A DNA stretch of 64,000 nucleotides from an uncultured Oscillospiraceae bacterium (lineage in GTDB: Bacteria > Bacillota > Clostridia > Oscillospirales > Oscillospiraceae), in contig CAJUAC010000002.1 of NCBI GenBank assembly GCA_910583885.1, positions 32,951 through 96,950 on the forward strand, in the 5' to 3' direction. The notes below the pieces were generated by a model that saw only the letters and a list, made by a program, of their open reading frames with translations, did no database searches and was not told the DNA's origin. This document shows, piece by piece, positions 41,982 to 50,376 of this stretch (position 1 is its first letter; each line of letters opens with the position of its first letter). Made by a program: the position numbers and the translations under genes.

Positions 41982-42437
41982 TTATTTCTTTTTGAGGATC
42001 AGGATACTGCCCAATACCATCAGCAGCACAAACAGTATAAGGAGCAGCCCGGTTCCGTTCAAAGTTATCATGGATGATTCATTGATGAAATCCACAGACG
42101 ATGGGCGCACAACAATTAAGACACCAAATAGGATAAGGCAAACAGCACCGAGTATAAAAAGGGAAATGCCAAGTTTGCTTTCTCCTGTTTTATGGGGGGC
42201 CGGGGGTTCGTCCCCTTGTATTGCAGGATCATGGGGGCTGGCCGCCTGGTTTCCGGTAAGCTCGTCTATGGTAATGTGAAAGCATTCACTCAAGGCCTTC
42301 AGCTTATCTAACTCTGGTGTTGACAGCCCTCCTTCCCATTTTGATATCGCTTGTCTTGAAACGCCAATTTTTTCTGCAAGCTGCTCCTGTGAAAGCCCGT
42401 TCTTCCGCCTGAGTTCATATATTTTTTCAGACAACAT
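41982..42437 (-). CDS. XRE-family regulator with two C-terminal membrane helices
   Basis: The 151-residue protein has an N-terminal helix-turn-helix ([23 protein letters not shown], residues 15-37) and, after a linker, two membrane helices (about 88-108 and 127-147). Membrane-tethered XRE regulators of this layout are common in Clostridia, often controlling their own small membrane partner. AAGGAGG precedes the ATG. A perfect 15-bp inverted repeat 73 bp upstream is a candidate operator. The target genes are unknown. Confidence 0.88.
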   Translation of the reverse strand: MLSEKIYELRRKNGLSQEQLAEKIGVSRQAISKWEGGLSTPELDKLKALSECFHITIDELTGNQAASPHDPAIQGDEPPAPHKTGESKLGISLFILGAVCLILFGVLIVVRPSSVDFINESSMITLNGTGLLLILFVLLMVLGSILILKKK

Positions 42438-42509
42438 CTATAGTTACCTCCTTGCCAGAATGATACCGCAATTCCCTGTGGCACGCTATCACCTTTTCTT
42501 GAAATATCC

Positions 42510-42524
42510 GCAACCACTGGTTGC
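42510..42524. promoter_or_regulatory. Candidate operator upstream of the XRE regulator
   Basis: GCAACCACTGGTTGC is a perfect 7-1-7 inverted repeat 73 bp before the regulator's ATG, a plausible autoregulatory site. No binding data support it. Confidence 0.4.
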
Positions 42525-42656
42525 ATATCCTGAAAATATCAGAAAATCCTGACTTTCTATATCATATCCTACTTCCTCAATCATAACAAGGGCTGATAAA
42601 ACAGAGGGGGTTCCTCTAACAGACCTGATTAAAAAAGGAACCGTCTGCTTTTCCCC

Positions 42657-42685
42657 TTGCGAATGGAGTTGGTTTGGTATAGAAT
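42657..42685 (+). promoter_or_regulatory. Promoter of the 2-hydroxyacid dehydrogenase gene
   Basis: TTGCGA (42657-42662) and TAGAAT (42680-42685), 17-bp spacer, about 50 bp before the ATG. Confidence 0.55.
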
Positions 42686-42733
42686 GGGAAATACTATGAC
42701 TGGCGGGAGGCCGCCGTTTGGAGGGGATTGCCC

Positions 42734-43699
42734 ATGAAGATTGTGATATTGGATGGGAACCGGGTCAACCCTGGCGATTTGAGCTGGGACGGGTTCGCGG
42801 CGCTGGGGGAGCTGACGGCCTACGACCGTACGCCGTTAACGGATGAGGATGAGATTATCCGCCGGATCGGGAACAGCGAGATCGTCCTGACCAACAAGAC
42901 CCCCCTGTCCCGCCGCACCCTGGAGCGCTGCCCCGCCATCCGCTATATCGGCTTGCTGGCTACAGGCTACAATGTGGTGGATACCGCCGCTGCCCGGGAG
43001 CGGGGTATCCCTGTGTGCAATGTCCCAGGCTATGGCACCCAGTCCGTGGCCCAGTTTGCCATTGCCCTGCTGCTGGAGATCTGCTGCCGGGCGGGCCATC
43101 ACGACCAGGCCGTCCATCAGGGCCGCTGGAGCAGCTGCCCTGACTACTGCTTTTGGGATTACCCCCTCATAGAGCTGGCGGGGAAAACGATGGGAATCAT
43201 TGGCTATGGCAGCATCGGCCAGGCGGTGGGCGGCATTGCCGCTGCACTGGGCATGGAGGTCGTCGCTTATAGCCCCCATCCCTGGGCCGCAGGCTCCCGC
43301 CCGGCCCCCTATGTCCCCCTGGAGGAGCTGCTGCGCCGCAGCGATATAGTCAGCCTCCACTGCCCCCTCTTCCCGGAGACAAAGGGCATCATCCGGCGGG
43401 AGACTATCGCCATAATGAAGGACGGGGCGATCCTGCTCAACAACAGCCGGGGCCCCCTGCTGGTGGAGCAGGATGTGGCCGACGCCCTCAACAGCGGCAA
43501 GCTCTACGCTGCCGGGGTGGACGTCATGGACGCAGAGCCCCCACGGCCAGACAGCCCCCTGCTCTCGGCGAAAAACTGTATCATCACCCCCCACATCAGC
43601 TGGGCCCCTCTGGAGGCCCGGCGGCGGCTGATGGGGATTGCAGTGGGGAACCTGCACGCCTTTTTGGATGGCGCGCCGGTGAACGTAGTAAACCCCTGA
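42734..43699 (+). CDS. D-2-hydroxyacid dehydrogenase (glycerate/hydroxypyruvate reductase type)
   Basis: The 321-residue NAD(P)-dependent enzyme reduces 2-oxoacids to D-2-hydroxyacids. It has the Rossmann motif GYGSIGQAVGGIAAALGM near residue 154, and the catalytic Arg (NNSRGPLL near 237), Glu (DAEPP near 266) and His (ITPHISW near 284). The sequence style (RTPLTDEDEIIRRI...VLTNKTPL) is closest to HprA/glycerate dehydrogenases, but the exact substrate is inferred. GGAGGGG precedes ATG 42734. A YihY/BrkB gene follows after 31 bp. Confidence 0.9.
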   Translation: MKIVILDGNRVNPGDLSWDGFAALGELTAYDRTPLTDEDEIIRRIGNSEIVLTNKTPLSRRTLERCPAIRYIGLLATGYNVVDTAAARERGIPVCNVPGYGTQSVAQFAIALLLEICCRAGHHDQAVHQGRWSSCPDYCFWDYPLIELAGKTMGIIGYGSIGQAVGGIAAALGMEVVAYSPHPWAAGSRPAPYVPLEELLRRSDIVSLHCPLFPETKGIIRRETIAIMKDGAILLNNSRGPLLVEQDVADALNSGKLYAAGVDVMDAEPPRPDSPLLSAKNCIITPHISWAPLEARRRLMGIAVGNLHAFLDGAPVNVVNP

Positions 43700-43730
43700 C
43701 AGAACCAATATCCGAGAGGAGGAACCTGTT

Positions 43731-44582
43731 TTGCTCAAATGGCTCAGACCGCTGGCGAACAGCTGGCCGGGGCGTTTTCTCAGAAACATTGTCCAGCGCT
43801 ACTTCATCCATGACGTAGGCCGCCAGGGGGCAGCCCTGGCGTACTACCTGCTGTTTATGATCTTCCCTTTCCTGATCTTCCTCAGCAGCCTGCTGGGCCT
43901 GCTGGATCTGGATATCACCAGTATGATCCGTTCCCTGGAAAACCTCCTCCCCTCCGGCGTGCTGGAGGTGATTGAGACTTATTTTGACTATGTCAGCCAG
44001 ACCTCCAGCACTGCAATGCTGTGGTTCGGCCTGGTGTTTACCATCTACTTCCCCATGCGGGCTGCGGACTGCCTGATGCACGCGGTGCGCCGGGCCTACC
44101 ACCTGCCCCAGCCGAAAAACCAGGTCTTCTATACGGCAAAGGTCCTGCTCTATACCGTCTTCCTGCTGGTCTCCATCTCCCTGGCGCTGGCACTGGCCAC
44201 GGTGGGGCGGCAGGTGCTGCAATTTGCCGGACGGTTTGTCGTGGTGCCGGAGGCGTTCATCGACCTGTGGAGCGACCTGCGGTTTGTCATCCTGGGCGGC
44301 GTCATGTTCGCAGCAGTGGGATTGCTCTACGCCGCCGCCCAGGACGGCCGTCAGCCGGCCCGGAATGTGGTGCCCGGCGTGCTGGTGGCACTCATTGGGT
44401 GGATGGTGGTTTCGGCGGCCTTTTCCTTCTATGTGGAGAACTTCGCCAACTACTCCGTAATCTATGGCGCGTTGGGTACGGTCATCGTCCTGATGATGTG
44501 GCTGAACATGACGGCGGTGGTGCTCATCATGGGCGCGGAGGTCAATGGCGCACTGCTGGCCATGCGTACAGAGGCCAGCTGA
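43731..44582 (+). CDS. YihY/BrkB family membrane protein
   Basis: The 283-residue protein fits the six-helix YihY/BrkB family (once annotated as ribonuclease BN). Hallmarks are GRQGAALAYYLLFMIFPFLIFL near residues 29-50 and the C-terminal TVIVLMMWLNMTAVVLIMGAEVN. Function is unsettled. The start is TTG 43731, preceded by GAGGAGG at about 8 nt; no ATG fits. It sits 31 bp after the dehydrogenase gene and 59 bp before trkA, so these plus-strand genes may form one unit. Confidence 0.9.
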   Translation: MLKWLRPLANSWPGRFLRNIVQRYFIHDVGRQGAALAYYLLFMIFPFLIFLSSLLGLLDLDITSMIRSLENLLPSGVLEVIETYFDYVSQTSSTAMLWFGLVFTIYFPMRAADCLMHAVRRAYHLPQPKNQVFYTAKVLLYTVFLLVSISLALALATVGRQVLQFAGRFVVVPEAFIDLWSDLRFVILGGVMFAAVGLLYAAAQDGRQPARNVVPGVLVALIGWMVVSAAFSFYVENFANYSVIYGALGTVIVLMMWLNMTAVVLIMGAEVNGALLAMRTEAS

Positions 44583-44641
44583 AGGGCGCATATTTGATAT
44601 AGAAACAGGGGGATGGCCCCCTTACTAAGGAGAAACACAAT

Positions 44642-45997
44642 ATGAAAATCATCATCATCGGCAACGGCAAGGTGGGGTTCACCCTGGCGAAACAGCTGAG
44701 TGTGGAAAACCATGAGCTGGTGCTGATTGACCACAGTGCGGAGGCGCTGAAAAACGCGGACTCCGCCCTGGACATCCTGTGTACAGAGGGCAGCGGCGCG
44801 TCGATCCAGGTGCTCAAGGGGGCAGGCGTGCGGGACGCGGAGCTGGTGGTGGCGGTGACGGGCTCTGACGAACTGAATATCGTCTGCTGCCTGATTGCCA
44901 AGAAGCTGGGGGCACGGCATACTGTGGCCCGGATCCGTTCACCGGAGTACTTCCGGGAGGCCAACCTCCTCAAGCGGGAGGTTGGCCTGAATATGATCAT
45001 CAACCCCGAGTACGCCGCTGCCCAGGAAATTTCCCGGCTGCTGCGGGTCCCCTCCGCTTTCAGCGTGGAGACCTTTGCCCGGGGGCAGGTGGAACTGATC
45101 GGCTTCCCGGTGATGGAGAGCGACGGCCTGGCAGGAGTGAGCCTCTTTGAGTACAACAAGCGCCGCCCCAATGGGGTGCTTATGTGCGCCGTCATCCGCG
45201 GCGGGGAGGTCTATGTGCCCAACGGCCGCTTTGTCCCCCAGGTGGGCGACAAGGCCTATGTGATCGGTTCCCAGGGGGAGGTTGCCAAGTTCTTCCACAC
45301 CCTGGGCAGGGATAAAAACCGCATCCGCCAGATCACTGTGCTGGGCGGCAGCAAAATAGCCACCTATCTCACCTGGGCGGTGGAGAAGGTGGGGATGCGG
45401 GTGCGTATTGTGGAGCAGAACCACGCCAAGTGCCTAGCCCTGGCGGACAAGCTGCCGGACAGCCTCATCATCGCGGGGGACGGCACGGACAACACGGTCA
45501 TCGAGAGCGAGGGGTTGCTGGATACAGACGCTTTCATTGCCCTGACCAACCGGGACGAGGAGAACCTGTTGATGGCCATGACCGCCCAACGCCACGGTGT
45601 AAAAAAAGTGATCGCCAAAATGAGCCGCCCCAACTATATTGATATGATGCGGGAATCCGGGGTGGACAGTATCATCAGCCCCAAGGACATCACGGCCAAC
45701 CAGATTTCCGCCTATGTACGGGCCATGGCCCGCAGCCAGGGCAGCGCGGTGGAAAACCTGTACAAGCTGTTGGGCGGCGCCATTGAGGCGGTGGAGTTCA
45801 CCGCCACCGCTACGACAAAATTCCTGGATACGCCCCTCAAGGATCTGCGGCTGAAGCCGGGGATGCTGGTGGCGGCCATTGCCCGGGAGGGCAAGACCGT
45901 GATCCCGGACGGCTCCACCAGTATCCACGCCGGGGATCGGGTGATTGTCATGGCCAAGAGCCTGTTCCTCCAGGATCTGGACGAGATCCTGCAATAG
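44642..45997 (+). CDS. trkA: Trk potassium uptake regulator TrkA
   Basis: TrkA is the cytoplasmic NAD(H)/nucleotide-binding regulator that gates TrkH. The 451-residue protein is the duplicated form. The first RCK-N Rossmann domain starts MKIIIIGNGKVGFTLA, the second begins near residue 225 (ITVLGGSKIATYLTWA), and each is followed by an RCK-C domain (about 140-215 and 370-450). AAGGAGAAAC precedes the ATG. trkH follows 11 bp downstream, giving a complete potassium uptake system. Confidence 0.96.
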   Translation: MKIIIIGNGKVGFTLAKQLSVENHELVLIDHSAEALKNADSALDILCTEGSGASIQVLKGAGVRDAELVVAVTGSDELNIVCCLIAKKLGARHTVARIRSPEYFREANLLKREVGLNMIINPEYAAAQEISRLLRVPSAFSVETFARGQVELIGFPVMESDGLAGVSLFEYNKRRPNGVLMCAVIRGGEVYVPNGRFVPQVGDKAYVIGSQGEVAKFFHTLGRDKNRIRQITVLGGSKIATYLTWAVEKVGMRVRIVEQNHAKCLALADKLPDSLIIAGDGTDNTVIESEGLLDTDAFIALTNRDEENLLMAMTAQRHGVKKVIAKMSRPNYIDMMRESGVDSIISPKDITANQISAYVRAMARSQGSAVENLYKLLGGAIEAVEFTATATTKFLDTPLKDLRLKPGMLVAAIAREGKTVIPDGSTSIHAGDRVIVMAKSLFLQDLDEILQ

Positions 45998-46008
45998 GGG
46001 GGCGCAGA

Positions 46009-47454
46009 ATGAATTACAAGCTGGTATTTCATATCCTGGGGCTGATCCTCCGGGTGGAGGCGGTGCTGATGCTGCCCTCCATGCTCATAGGCTACGCCAC
46101 CGGCGGCGACGGCCCCGCTTTTTTGCTGGCGGGGGCCATCACACTGGCAGTTGGGCAGCTGCTGTGCTTCCTGCCCGGCAGGGGGGCGAAGATGCAGGCT
46201 CGGGATGGCTTTGCCGCTGTGGCCCTGAGCTGGATTGTCCTGTCCCTGTTTGGCGCGCTGCCCTACGTCTTCAGCGGCGTGCTGCCCAACTATGTAGATG
46301 CCGTGTTTGAAACGGTGTCCGGCTTCACCACCACCGGGGCTACGGTCTTCACCTTCATGGAGGGGCAGCCCTTGGGCGTGTTGTTCTGGCGGGCCCAGAC
46401 CCAGTGGATGGGGGGCGTGGGGGTGCTGGTACTGGCCCTGGCCCTGGTGCCCAAGCTGGGGGAAGGCAGTGTATTTTTGATGCGGGCGGAATCCCCCGGC
46501 CCCATCAAGAGCAAGCTCACCCCCCGCATTGGCGACACAGCCAAGATCCTCTACAGCATCTATATCGGTCTGACGGTGGCGGAGGTGATCTGCCTGCGTA
46601 TTGCCGGTATGCCCTGGTATGACGCGGTGATCCACGCCTTTACCACCATCTCTACAGGCGGCTTCTCCGTGAAAAATGCCAGTATTGCGGCCTACGGCAG
46701 CCTGGCGATTGAGTGGATTATTATTATTTTCATGTTCCTATCCGGCATCAACTTTGCCCTTCTGTACTATGCCCTGTGCCGCAATTTCAAGGCGGTATTT
46801 GAGAGCGAGGAGCTGCGCTCCTACACCCTGGTGACAGTTGCGGCCTCGGGGCTGATTGTGCTCAACCTGATCTCCCACGCCACCTGGGCGCTGGATGCAC
46901 GGACTGTGACGGACAGCGTATTCCAGGTAGTGACGCTGATGACTACCACGGGATACATGACCTACGACTATGTACTCTGGCCCACCTTCTCCCAGATTGT
47001 TCTGGTACTGGTGATGTTTATTGGCGGGTGTGCCGGATCCACGGCCGGCGGCCTCAAGCAGATCCGGGTAGTTCTGCTCTTTAAGAATCTGCGCCGGGAG
47101 GTACAGCGGATCCTGCATCCACGGGTGGTCACTACCATCAAAAGTGATGGGGAACGGGTAGACGAGCCGATCCTCTCAGGGATCGCACTGTTCTTCTTTG
47201 CGTATATTTTCCTCTTGCTGGCGGGGACGCTGGTAGTGGCTCTGGATGATGTGGGATTTACGGCCTCCTTCACCGCCTCGCTCACATGCATCAGCAACGT
47301 AGGCCCGGCCTTTGATGTACTGGGGCCCACAGGGAATTTTTTCTCCCTGTCCTCTTTGAGCAAGGTGTTTTTAAGTGTGAATATGCTGCTGGGGCGGCTG
47401 GAGATTATGCCGCTGCTGCTCTTGCTGTTCCCGAGTTTGTGGAAAAAGCGGTAA
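46009..47454 (+). CDS. trkH: Trk-type potassium uptake channel TrkH/KtrB
   Basis: The 481-residue integral membrane protein has the four M1-P-M2 repeats of the Trk/Ktr/HKT superfamily. Pore-loop motifs with the selectivity-filter glycines are visible as TVSGFTTTGAT (near 103-113), FTTISTGGFS (near 210-220), TLMTTTGYMT (near 311-320) and the fourth near CISNVGPAF (near 428). The partner trkA lies directly upstream. The gene ends 18 bp before the first copy of the inverted repeat. Confidence 0.96.
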   Translation: MNYKLVFHILGLILRVEAVLMLPSMLIGYATGGDGPAFLLAGAITLAVGQLLCFLPGRGAKMQARDGFAAVALSWIVLSLFGALPYVFSGVLPNYVDAVFETVSGFTTTGATVFTFMEGQPLGVLFWRAQTQWMGGVGVLVLALALVPKLGEGSVFLMRAESPGPIKSKLTPRIGDTAKILYSIYIGLTVAEVICLRIAGMPWYDAVIHAFTTISTGGFSVKNASIAAYGSLAIEWIIIIFMFLSGINFALLYYALCRNFKAVFESEELRSYTLVTVAASGLIVLNLISHATWALDARTVTDSVFQVVTLMTTTGYMTYDYVLWPTFSQIVLVLVMFIGGCAGSTAGGLKQIRVVLLFKNLRREVQRILHPRVVTTIKSDGERVDEPILSGIALFFFAYIFLLLAGTLVVALDDVGFTASFTASLTCISNVGPAFDVLGPTGNFFSLSSLSKVFLSVNMLLGRLEIMPLLLLLFPSLWKKR

Positions 47455-47472
47455 TTGCTTCTATGGGGTAGC

Positions 47473-47760
47473 CTTGGGGGCTGCGCGCCCCCATACCCCG
47501 CGGTTACTTTTTGTACGGACAAAAAGTAACCAAAAAGCCACTGGGGGTACCCCAGACCCCTTTTACGGGGGAGTTTACGGAGATCAGGCGGTGGGATGAT
47601 GAGTGGGTGCCCCTGAATGACAGGTACTCCTCCTGCTGCCTTGGCGCTTGAAGGGCTTCGGCCGTTAGGCCGCCAAAGGCGGCCCCAGGCTTAAGCCGGC
47701 AGAGCCGGCCCACAGCTGCCGCCCTGTTAAAGGGAGACTGCCCTGCAAGGGGCACGTGCC
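47473..47760 (-). repeat. Inverted repeat of about 285 bp, left copy
   Basis: Read on the minus strand, it matches 49011-49294 at roughly 85-90% by eye. Both copies run from GTGCCCCTTGCAGGGCAGTC through GGCTTAAGCCTGGGGCCGCC to a hairpin of the form GGT(T)ACTTTTTGTCCGTACAAAAAGT(A)ACC and end in GGGGGCGCGCAGCCCCC. The hairpin stem differs between copies by paired changes. Open frames inside (ending in FCPYKK) look like repeat translation, not genes. Confidence 0.85.
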
Positions 47761-47771
47761 CGAGCGGCAGT

Positions 47772-48014
47772 TCACAGTAGTTCCAACATCAACAGCACTC
47801 CGACCCGTACCCCCTCTCGGAACCAGCTGTAGGACAGCTCCTCGGATACCTCGCCTTGGCTGTCTTGCAGCCTCTCCGCGGTTTCCCGGCCAATCAGCGG
47901 CTCTACCCGATCCCACAGATCTTATTCCTTTTGGGTCAGTGCGAAGTATTCAGCTGTTGGTTTGTAACTCCCAGAGTAGTACTCTTTGTATAATTCTTTT
48001 AATAAATTCTGCAT
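47772..48014 (-). pseudogene. Broken small gene, possibly DUF6809-like
   Basis: From ATG 48014, preceded by AGGAGG, the frame encodes MQNLLKELYKEYYSGSYKPT and ten more residues, then hits TAA at codon 31 (47922-47924). The same frame then continues unbroken for 49 codons (DLWDRVEPLIGRETAERL ... SYSWFREGVRVGVLLMLELL) to TGA at 47772. The intact 80-residue product would be a small helical protein resembling the DUF6809 family of gut Clostridia. The premature stop, a single point change, is clear; the family call is tentative. Confidence 0.75.
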
Positions 48015-48132
48015 AGAAGTCCTCCTATTGGCATCAGTAAGTATAGTATACTTGAATTGCTTCTTGTGGTCAAGCACTACATTTGAATTAATTCATGTAT
48101 CTATGTTTTTAGCAGAAAAGAGCATGTAAATT

Positions 48133-48354
48133 ATGGAACATACACAAATTATATTAAATATCATGCAAGAGAGGCAGATCACCCCTTACAGGATGGCAAA
48201 GGCAACAGGTATTTCGGAGAGCTTATTTAGTAAATGGAAAGAATCCCCGACATCAAAGGTTTCATCCAATAACCTTGTACTCATAGCAGAATACCTGGAT
48301 TGTTCAGTAGACTACCTATTGGGACGCACAAAGAATCCAAATATCACCCGATAA
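48133..48354 (+). CDS. Small XRE-family DNA-binding protein (paralog 1)
   Basis: The 73-residue protein is a single Cro/CI-type helix-turn-helix (TPYRMAKATGISESLFSKWK, about residues 17-36) with the C-terminal CSVDYLLGRTKNP typical of small phage-like or conjugative-element regulators. About 70% of positions are identical to the next gene, so the two arose by tandem duplication. The ribosome-binding site is weak (AAAAGAG). Base composition is far more AT-rich than the core genome, and it lies inside the inverted-repeat cassette. Confidence 0.85.
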   Translation: MEHTQIILNIMQERQITPYRMAKATGISESLFSKWKESPTSKVSSNNLVLIAEYLDCSVDYLLGRTKNPNITR

Positions 48355-48394
48355 AGTTGTAAGTTTATTGCGGTGTGATTGAAGGGGGTATCTC

Positions 48395-48628
48395 GTGGAG
48401 CACTCCGACTTCATTTTAAAGATCATGTATGATCGAGGAATTACGGCATATAGAATGGCAAAAGAGACTGGTATCACAGAAAGCTTATTTAGTTCTTGGA
48501 AGAAAGCACCAACATCCAATATCTACTCCGGAAATCTTGTGCGGATAGCGGAGTATTTAGGCTGTTCTGTGGACTATCTGCTAGGGCGCACGGAGAACCC
48601 GGAAATCAACCGAGAAGCGCATAGTTAA
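48395..48628 (+). CDS. Small XRE-family DNA-binding protein (paralog 2)
   Basis: The 77-residue protein starts with GTG (48395), preceded by GAAGGGGG, and has the same single helix-turn-helix (TAYRMAKETGITESLFSSWK) and CSVDYLLGRTENP end as its neighbour 41 bp upstream. Differences cluster in the recognition region and N-terminus, so the two may have different operators. It is AT-rich and within the inverted-repeat cassette. Confidence 0.85.
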   Translation: MEHSDFILKIMYDRGITAYRMAKETGITESLFSSWKKAPTSNIYSGNLVRIAEYLGCSVDYLLGRTENPEINREAHS

Positions 48629-48706
48629 GAAATCAGCAAATAAATGTTTAAATATTTATGTCTTATAATTGACATCAAAATGCGTATGATATCACGTTTG
48701 CTATTC

Positions 48707-48747
48707 GGTGTCAATACGGTGTCTTTACTTTTTTTCTTTATGGTGTC
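48707..48747 (+). repeat. Three direct GGTGTC repeats, candidate operator
   Basis: GGTGTC occurs at 48707-48712, 48718-48723 and 48742-48747, spaced 11 and 24 bp, within the promoter region of the ribbon-helix-helix gene. Such phased short direct repeats suit a ribbon-helix-helix autorepressor. A TTGACA lies just upstream at 48669-48674. Confidence 0.4.
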
Positions 48748-48774
48748 ATAATGGCATTAAAAGGAGGGCCAGCT

Positions 48775-48945
48775 ATGAAGAACAAGGATCCTTTTACTCG
48801 GGACGATCAGACGCGATTTACTATGCGGATTAATTCTGAATTGTTAGACAAAATAAAGATCGAGGCTGAAAAGAACAAACGGTCAACGGCTAAGCAAATT
48901 GAATTTATTTTGGAGCAATATGTTGCATCCATAACAATAGAATAA
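48775..48945 (+). CDS. Arc-type ribbon-helix-helix DNA-binding protein
   Basis: The 56-residue protein has the ribbon-helix-helix pattern: a beta strand RFTMRINSELLDKIKIEAEK followed by KRSTAKQIEFILEQYV. These proteins bind DNA as dimers and often repress plasmid, phage or toxin-antitoxin operons. AAGGAGG precedes ATG 48775. No toxin gene follows; the next element is the right-hand inverted repeat. It is AT-rich like the two XRE genes. Confidence 0.85.
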   Translation: MKNKDPFTRDDQTRFTMRINSELLDKIKIEAEKNKRSTAKQIEFILEQYVASITIE

Positions 48946-49010
48946 GTTCGATTGGGTTATAGAAGCGGAACCTTGCCTGTTTGCTGTCTACACGCTTTCA
49001 ACCGATAGGG

Positions 49011-49294
49011 CGCGTGCCCCTTGCAGGGCAGTCGCCATTAACAGGGCCGCAGCTGTGGGCCGGCTCTGCCGGCTTAAGCCTGGGGCCGCCTTTGGCGGCC
49101 TAACGGCCGAAGTCCTTCAAGTGCCAAGGCGGCAGGAGGAGTACCTGCTATTCAGGGGCACCGTTCCCCTGCCCTTCCGCCCAATGTCCGTGAACCCGCG
49201 AAAAGGGGCCTGGGGTATCCCCAGCGGCTTTTTGGGTACTTTTTGTCCGTACAAAAAGTACCCGCGGGGTACGGGGGCGCGCAGCCCCCGGGGC
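49011..49294 (+). repeat. Inverted repeat of about 285 bp, right copy
   Basis: It mirrors 47473-47760 and closes the cassette 32 bp before the M19 dipeptidase gene. A 91-codon open frame starting at 49055 runs through it but translates repeat sequence and overlaps the dipeptidase start, so I do not call it a gene. Confidence 0.85.
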
Positions 49295-49326
49295 CATCAC
49301 AATAGCAACAATGAAAGGAGACCACT

Positions 49327-50265
49327 ATGACAGGATGGATTGACCTACACTGTGACACCTTAACCCGGGAGAGAAACCGTCCCGCCGGTGTGCCCACACT
49401 GGACAATCCGGCTTTCCACCTCTCCCTGAGCAAGGTCCCTGCGGGAACCCACTGGATCCAGTGCTTTGCAATCTTCGTCCCTGATACATACCGCGGTCAG
49501 AAGGCCATCGATTTTTTTGACCACTATTCCGCCAGCTTCCATGCCCAAATGGAGCAAAACAAGGATAGGGTTTCCGCCTGTGCCTGCTTTTCCAATTTGG
49601 AGGCCGCCCTGGCCGCAGGGAAATTCGGTGCTGTACTGACCGTGGAGGGCGGCGCTGTCCTGGCTGGACAGCTGGAGCGGGTGGAGGCGATCCGCAGCGC
49701 CGGTGTCCGGATGCTGACGCTCACCTGGAACGGACCCAATGAGCTGGGCTCCGGCCACGATACCAGCGCCGGCCTGACCGCCTTCGGCCGGGAGGCCGTG
49801 GCAGAGCTGGAGCGGCAGGGAATCCTGGTGGACGTGTCCCACCTCAATGATAAGGGGTTTGAGGACCTGCTGGCAGTGGCAAAACGGCCCTTCGTGGCCT
49901 CCCACTCCAATGCCCGCTCGGTGTGCAGCCACCGGCGGAACCTGCCAGATGCGTTTATCCAGGAAATGGTGCGCCGGGGTGGGCTGATCGGGCTTAATTA
50001 TGCAAAAAGCTTCCTCTCTAATAGCGGTGAGGGCGGGCTGGATGATATTTACCGCCACGTATGCCGCTTCCTGGAGCTGGGGGCGGGCCCCTACTTGGCC
50101 CTGGGCTCGGACTATGATGGGACGGATATCCACACGGATCTGGATTCTGTGGAAAAGTGCCCGGAGATTTACGCATACCTCACCGGCCACGGCATCCCAG
50201 CCGAGACGGCGGAGGGAATCCTTTTCGGCAATGCCTGGCGGTTTTTCCAGAAATGGATGGTGTAA
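49327..50265 (+). CDS. Membrane dipeptidase-type peptidase (M19 family)
   Basis: The 312-residue protein belongs to the M19 (renal dipeptidase-like) zinc hydrolases, which cleave dipeptides, including some D-amino acid containing ones. Visible ligands are His8 and Asp10 (DLHCDT), the bridging Glu (TVEGGAV near 105), His near 178 (VDVSHLND) and His near 198 (ASHSNARSV), plus LGSDYDGTD near 263. No signal peptide is present, so it is cytoplasmic despite the family name. GAAAGGAG precedes the ATG. It returns to the high GC of the core genome. Confidence 0.92.
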   Translation: MTGWIDLHCDTLTRERNRPAGVPTLDNPAFHLSLSKVPAGTHWIQCFAIFVPDTYRGQKAIDFFDHYSASFHAQMEQNKDRVSACACFSNLEAALAAGKFGAVLTVEGGAVLAGQLERVEAIRSAGVRMLTLTWNGPNELGSGHDTSAGLTAFGREAVAELERQGILVDVSHLNDKGFEDLLAVAKRPFVASHSNARSVCSHRRNLPDAFIQEMVRRGGLIGLNYAKSFLSNSGEGGLDDIYRHVCRFLELGAGPYLALGSDYDGTDIHTDLDSVEKCPEIYAYLTGHGIPAETAEGILFGNAWRFFQKWMV

Positions 50266-50285
50266 AAAATTCCCCTAAAATCTTC

Positions 50286-50314
50286 TTGCATTCTGCCCCG
50301 CACTGTGGTATAAC
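50286..50314 (+). promoter_or_regulatory. Promoter of the ThrE-type exporter pair
   Basis: TTGCAT (50286-50291) and TATAAC (50309-50314), 17-bp spacer. The -10 is embedded in a CCCCGC/GCGGGG hairpin (50297-50325) that could also end the dipeptidase transcript. Confidence 0.6.
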
Positions 50315-50376
50315 AGCGCGGGGTATTTTATATCCTGCCGGAAGCCCGGCAGGTAAATTAACTAGGAGAACTTACC

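Noticed and set aside
47455..49326. Toxin-antitoxin system or prophage
   Set aside because: Only DNA-binding proteins are present; no toxin, integrase, capsid or replication gene was seen.
49055..49330. Open frame of 91 codons in the right inverted repeat, and its 83-codon partner at 47504-47755
   Set aside because: Both simply translate the repeat, lack a good ribosome-binding site, and the right one overlaps the start of the M19 dipeptidase gene.
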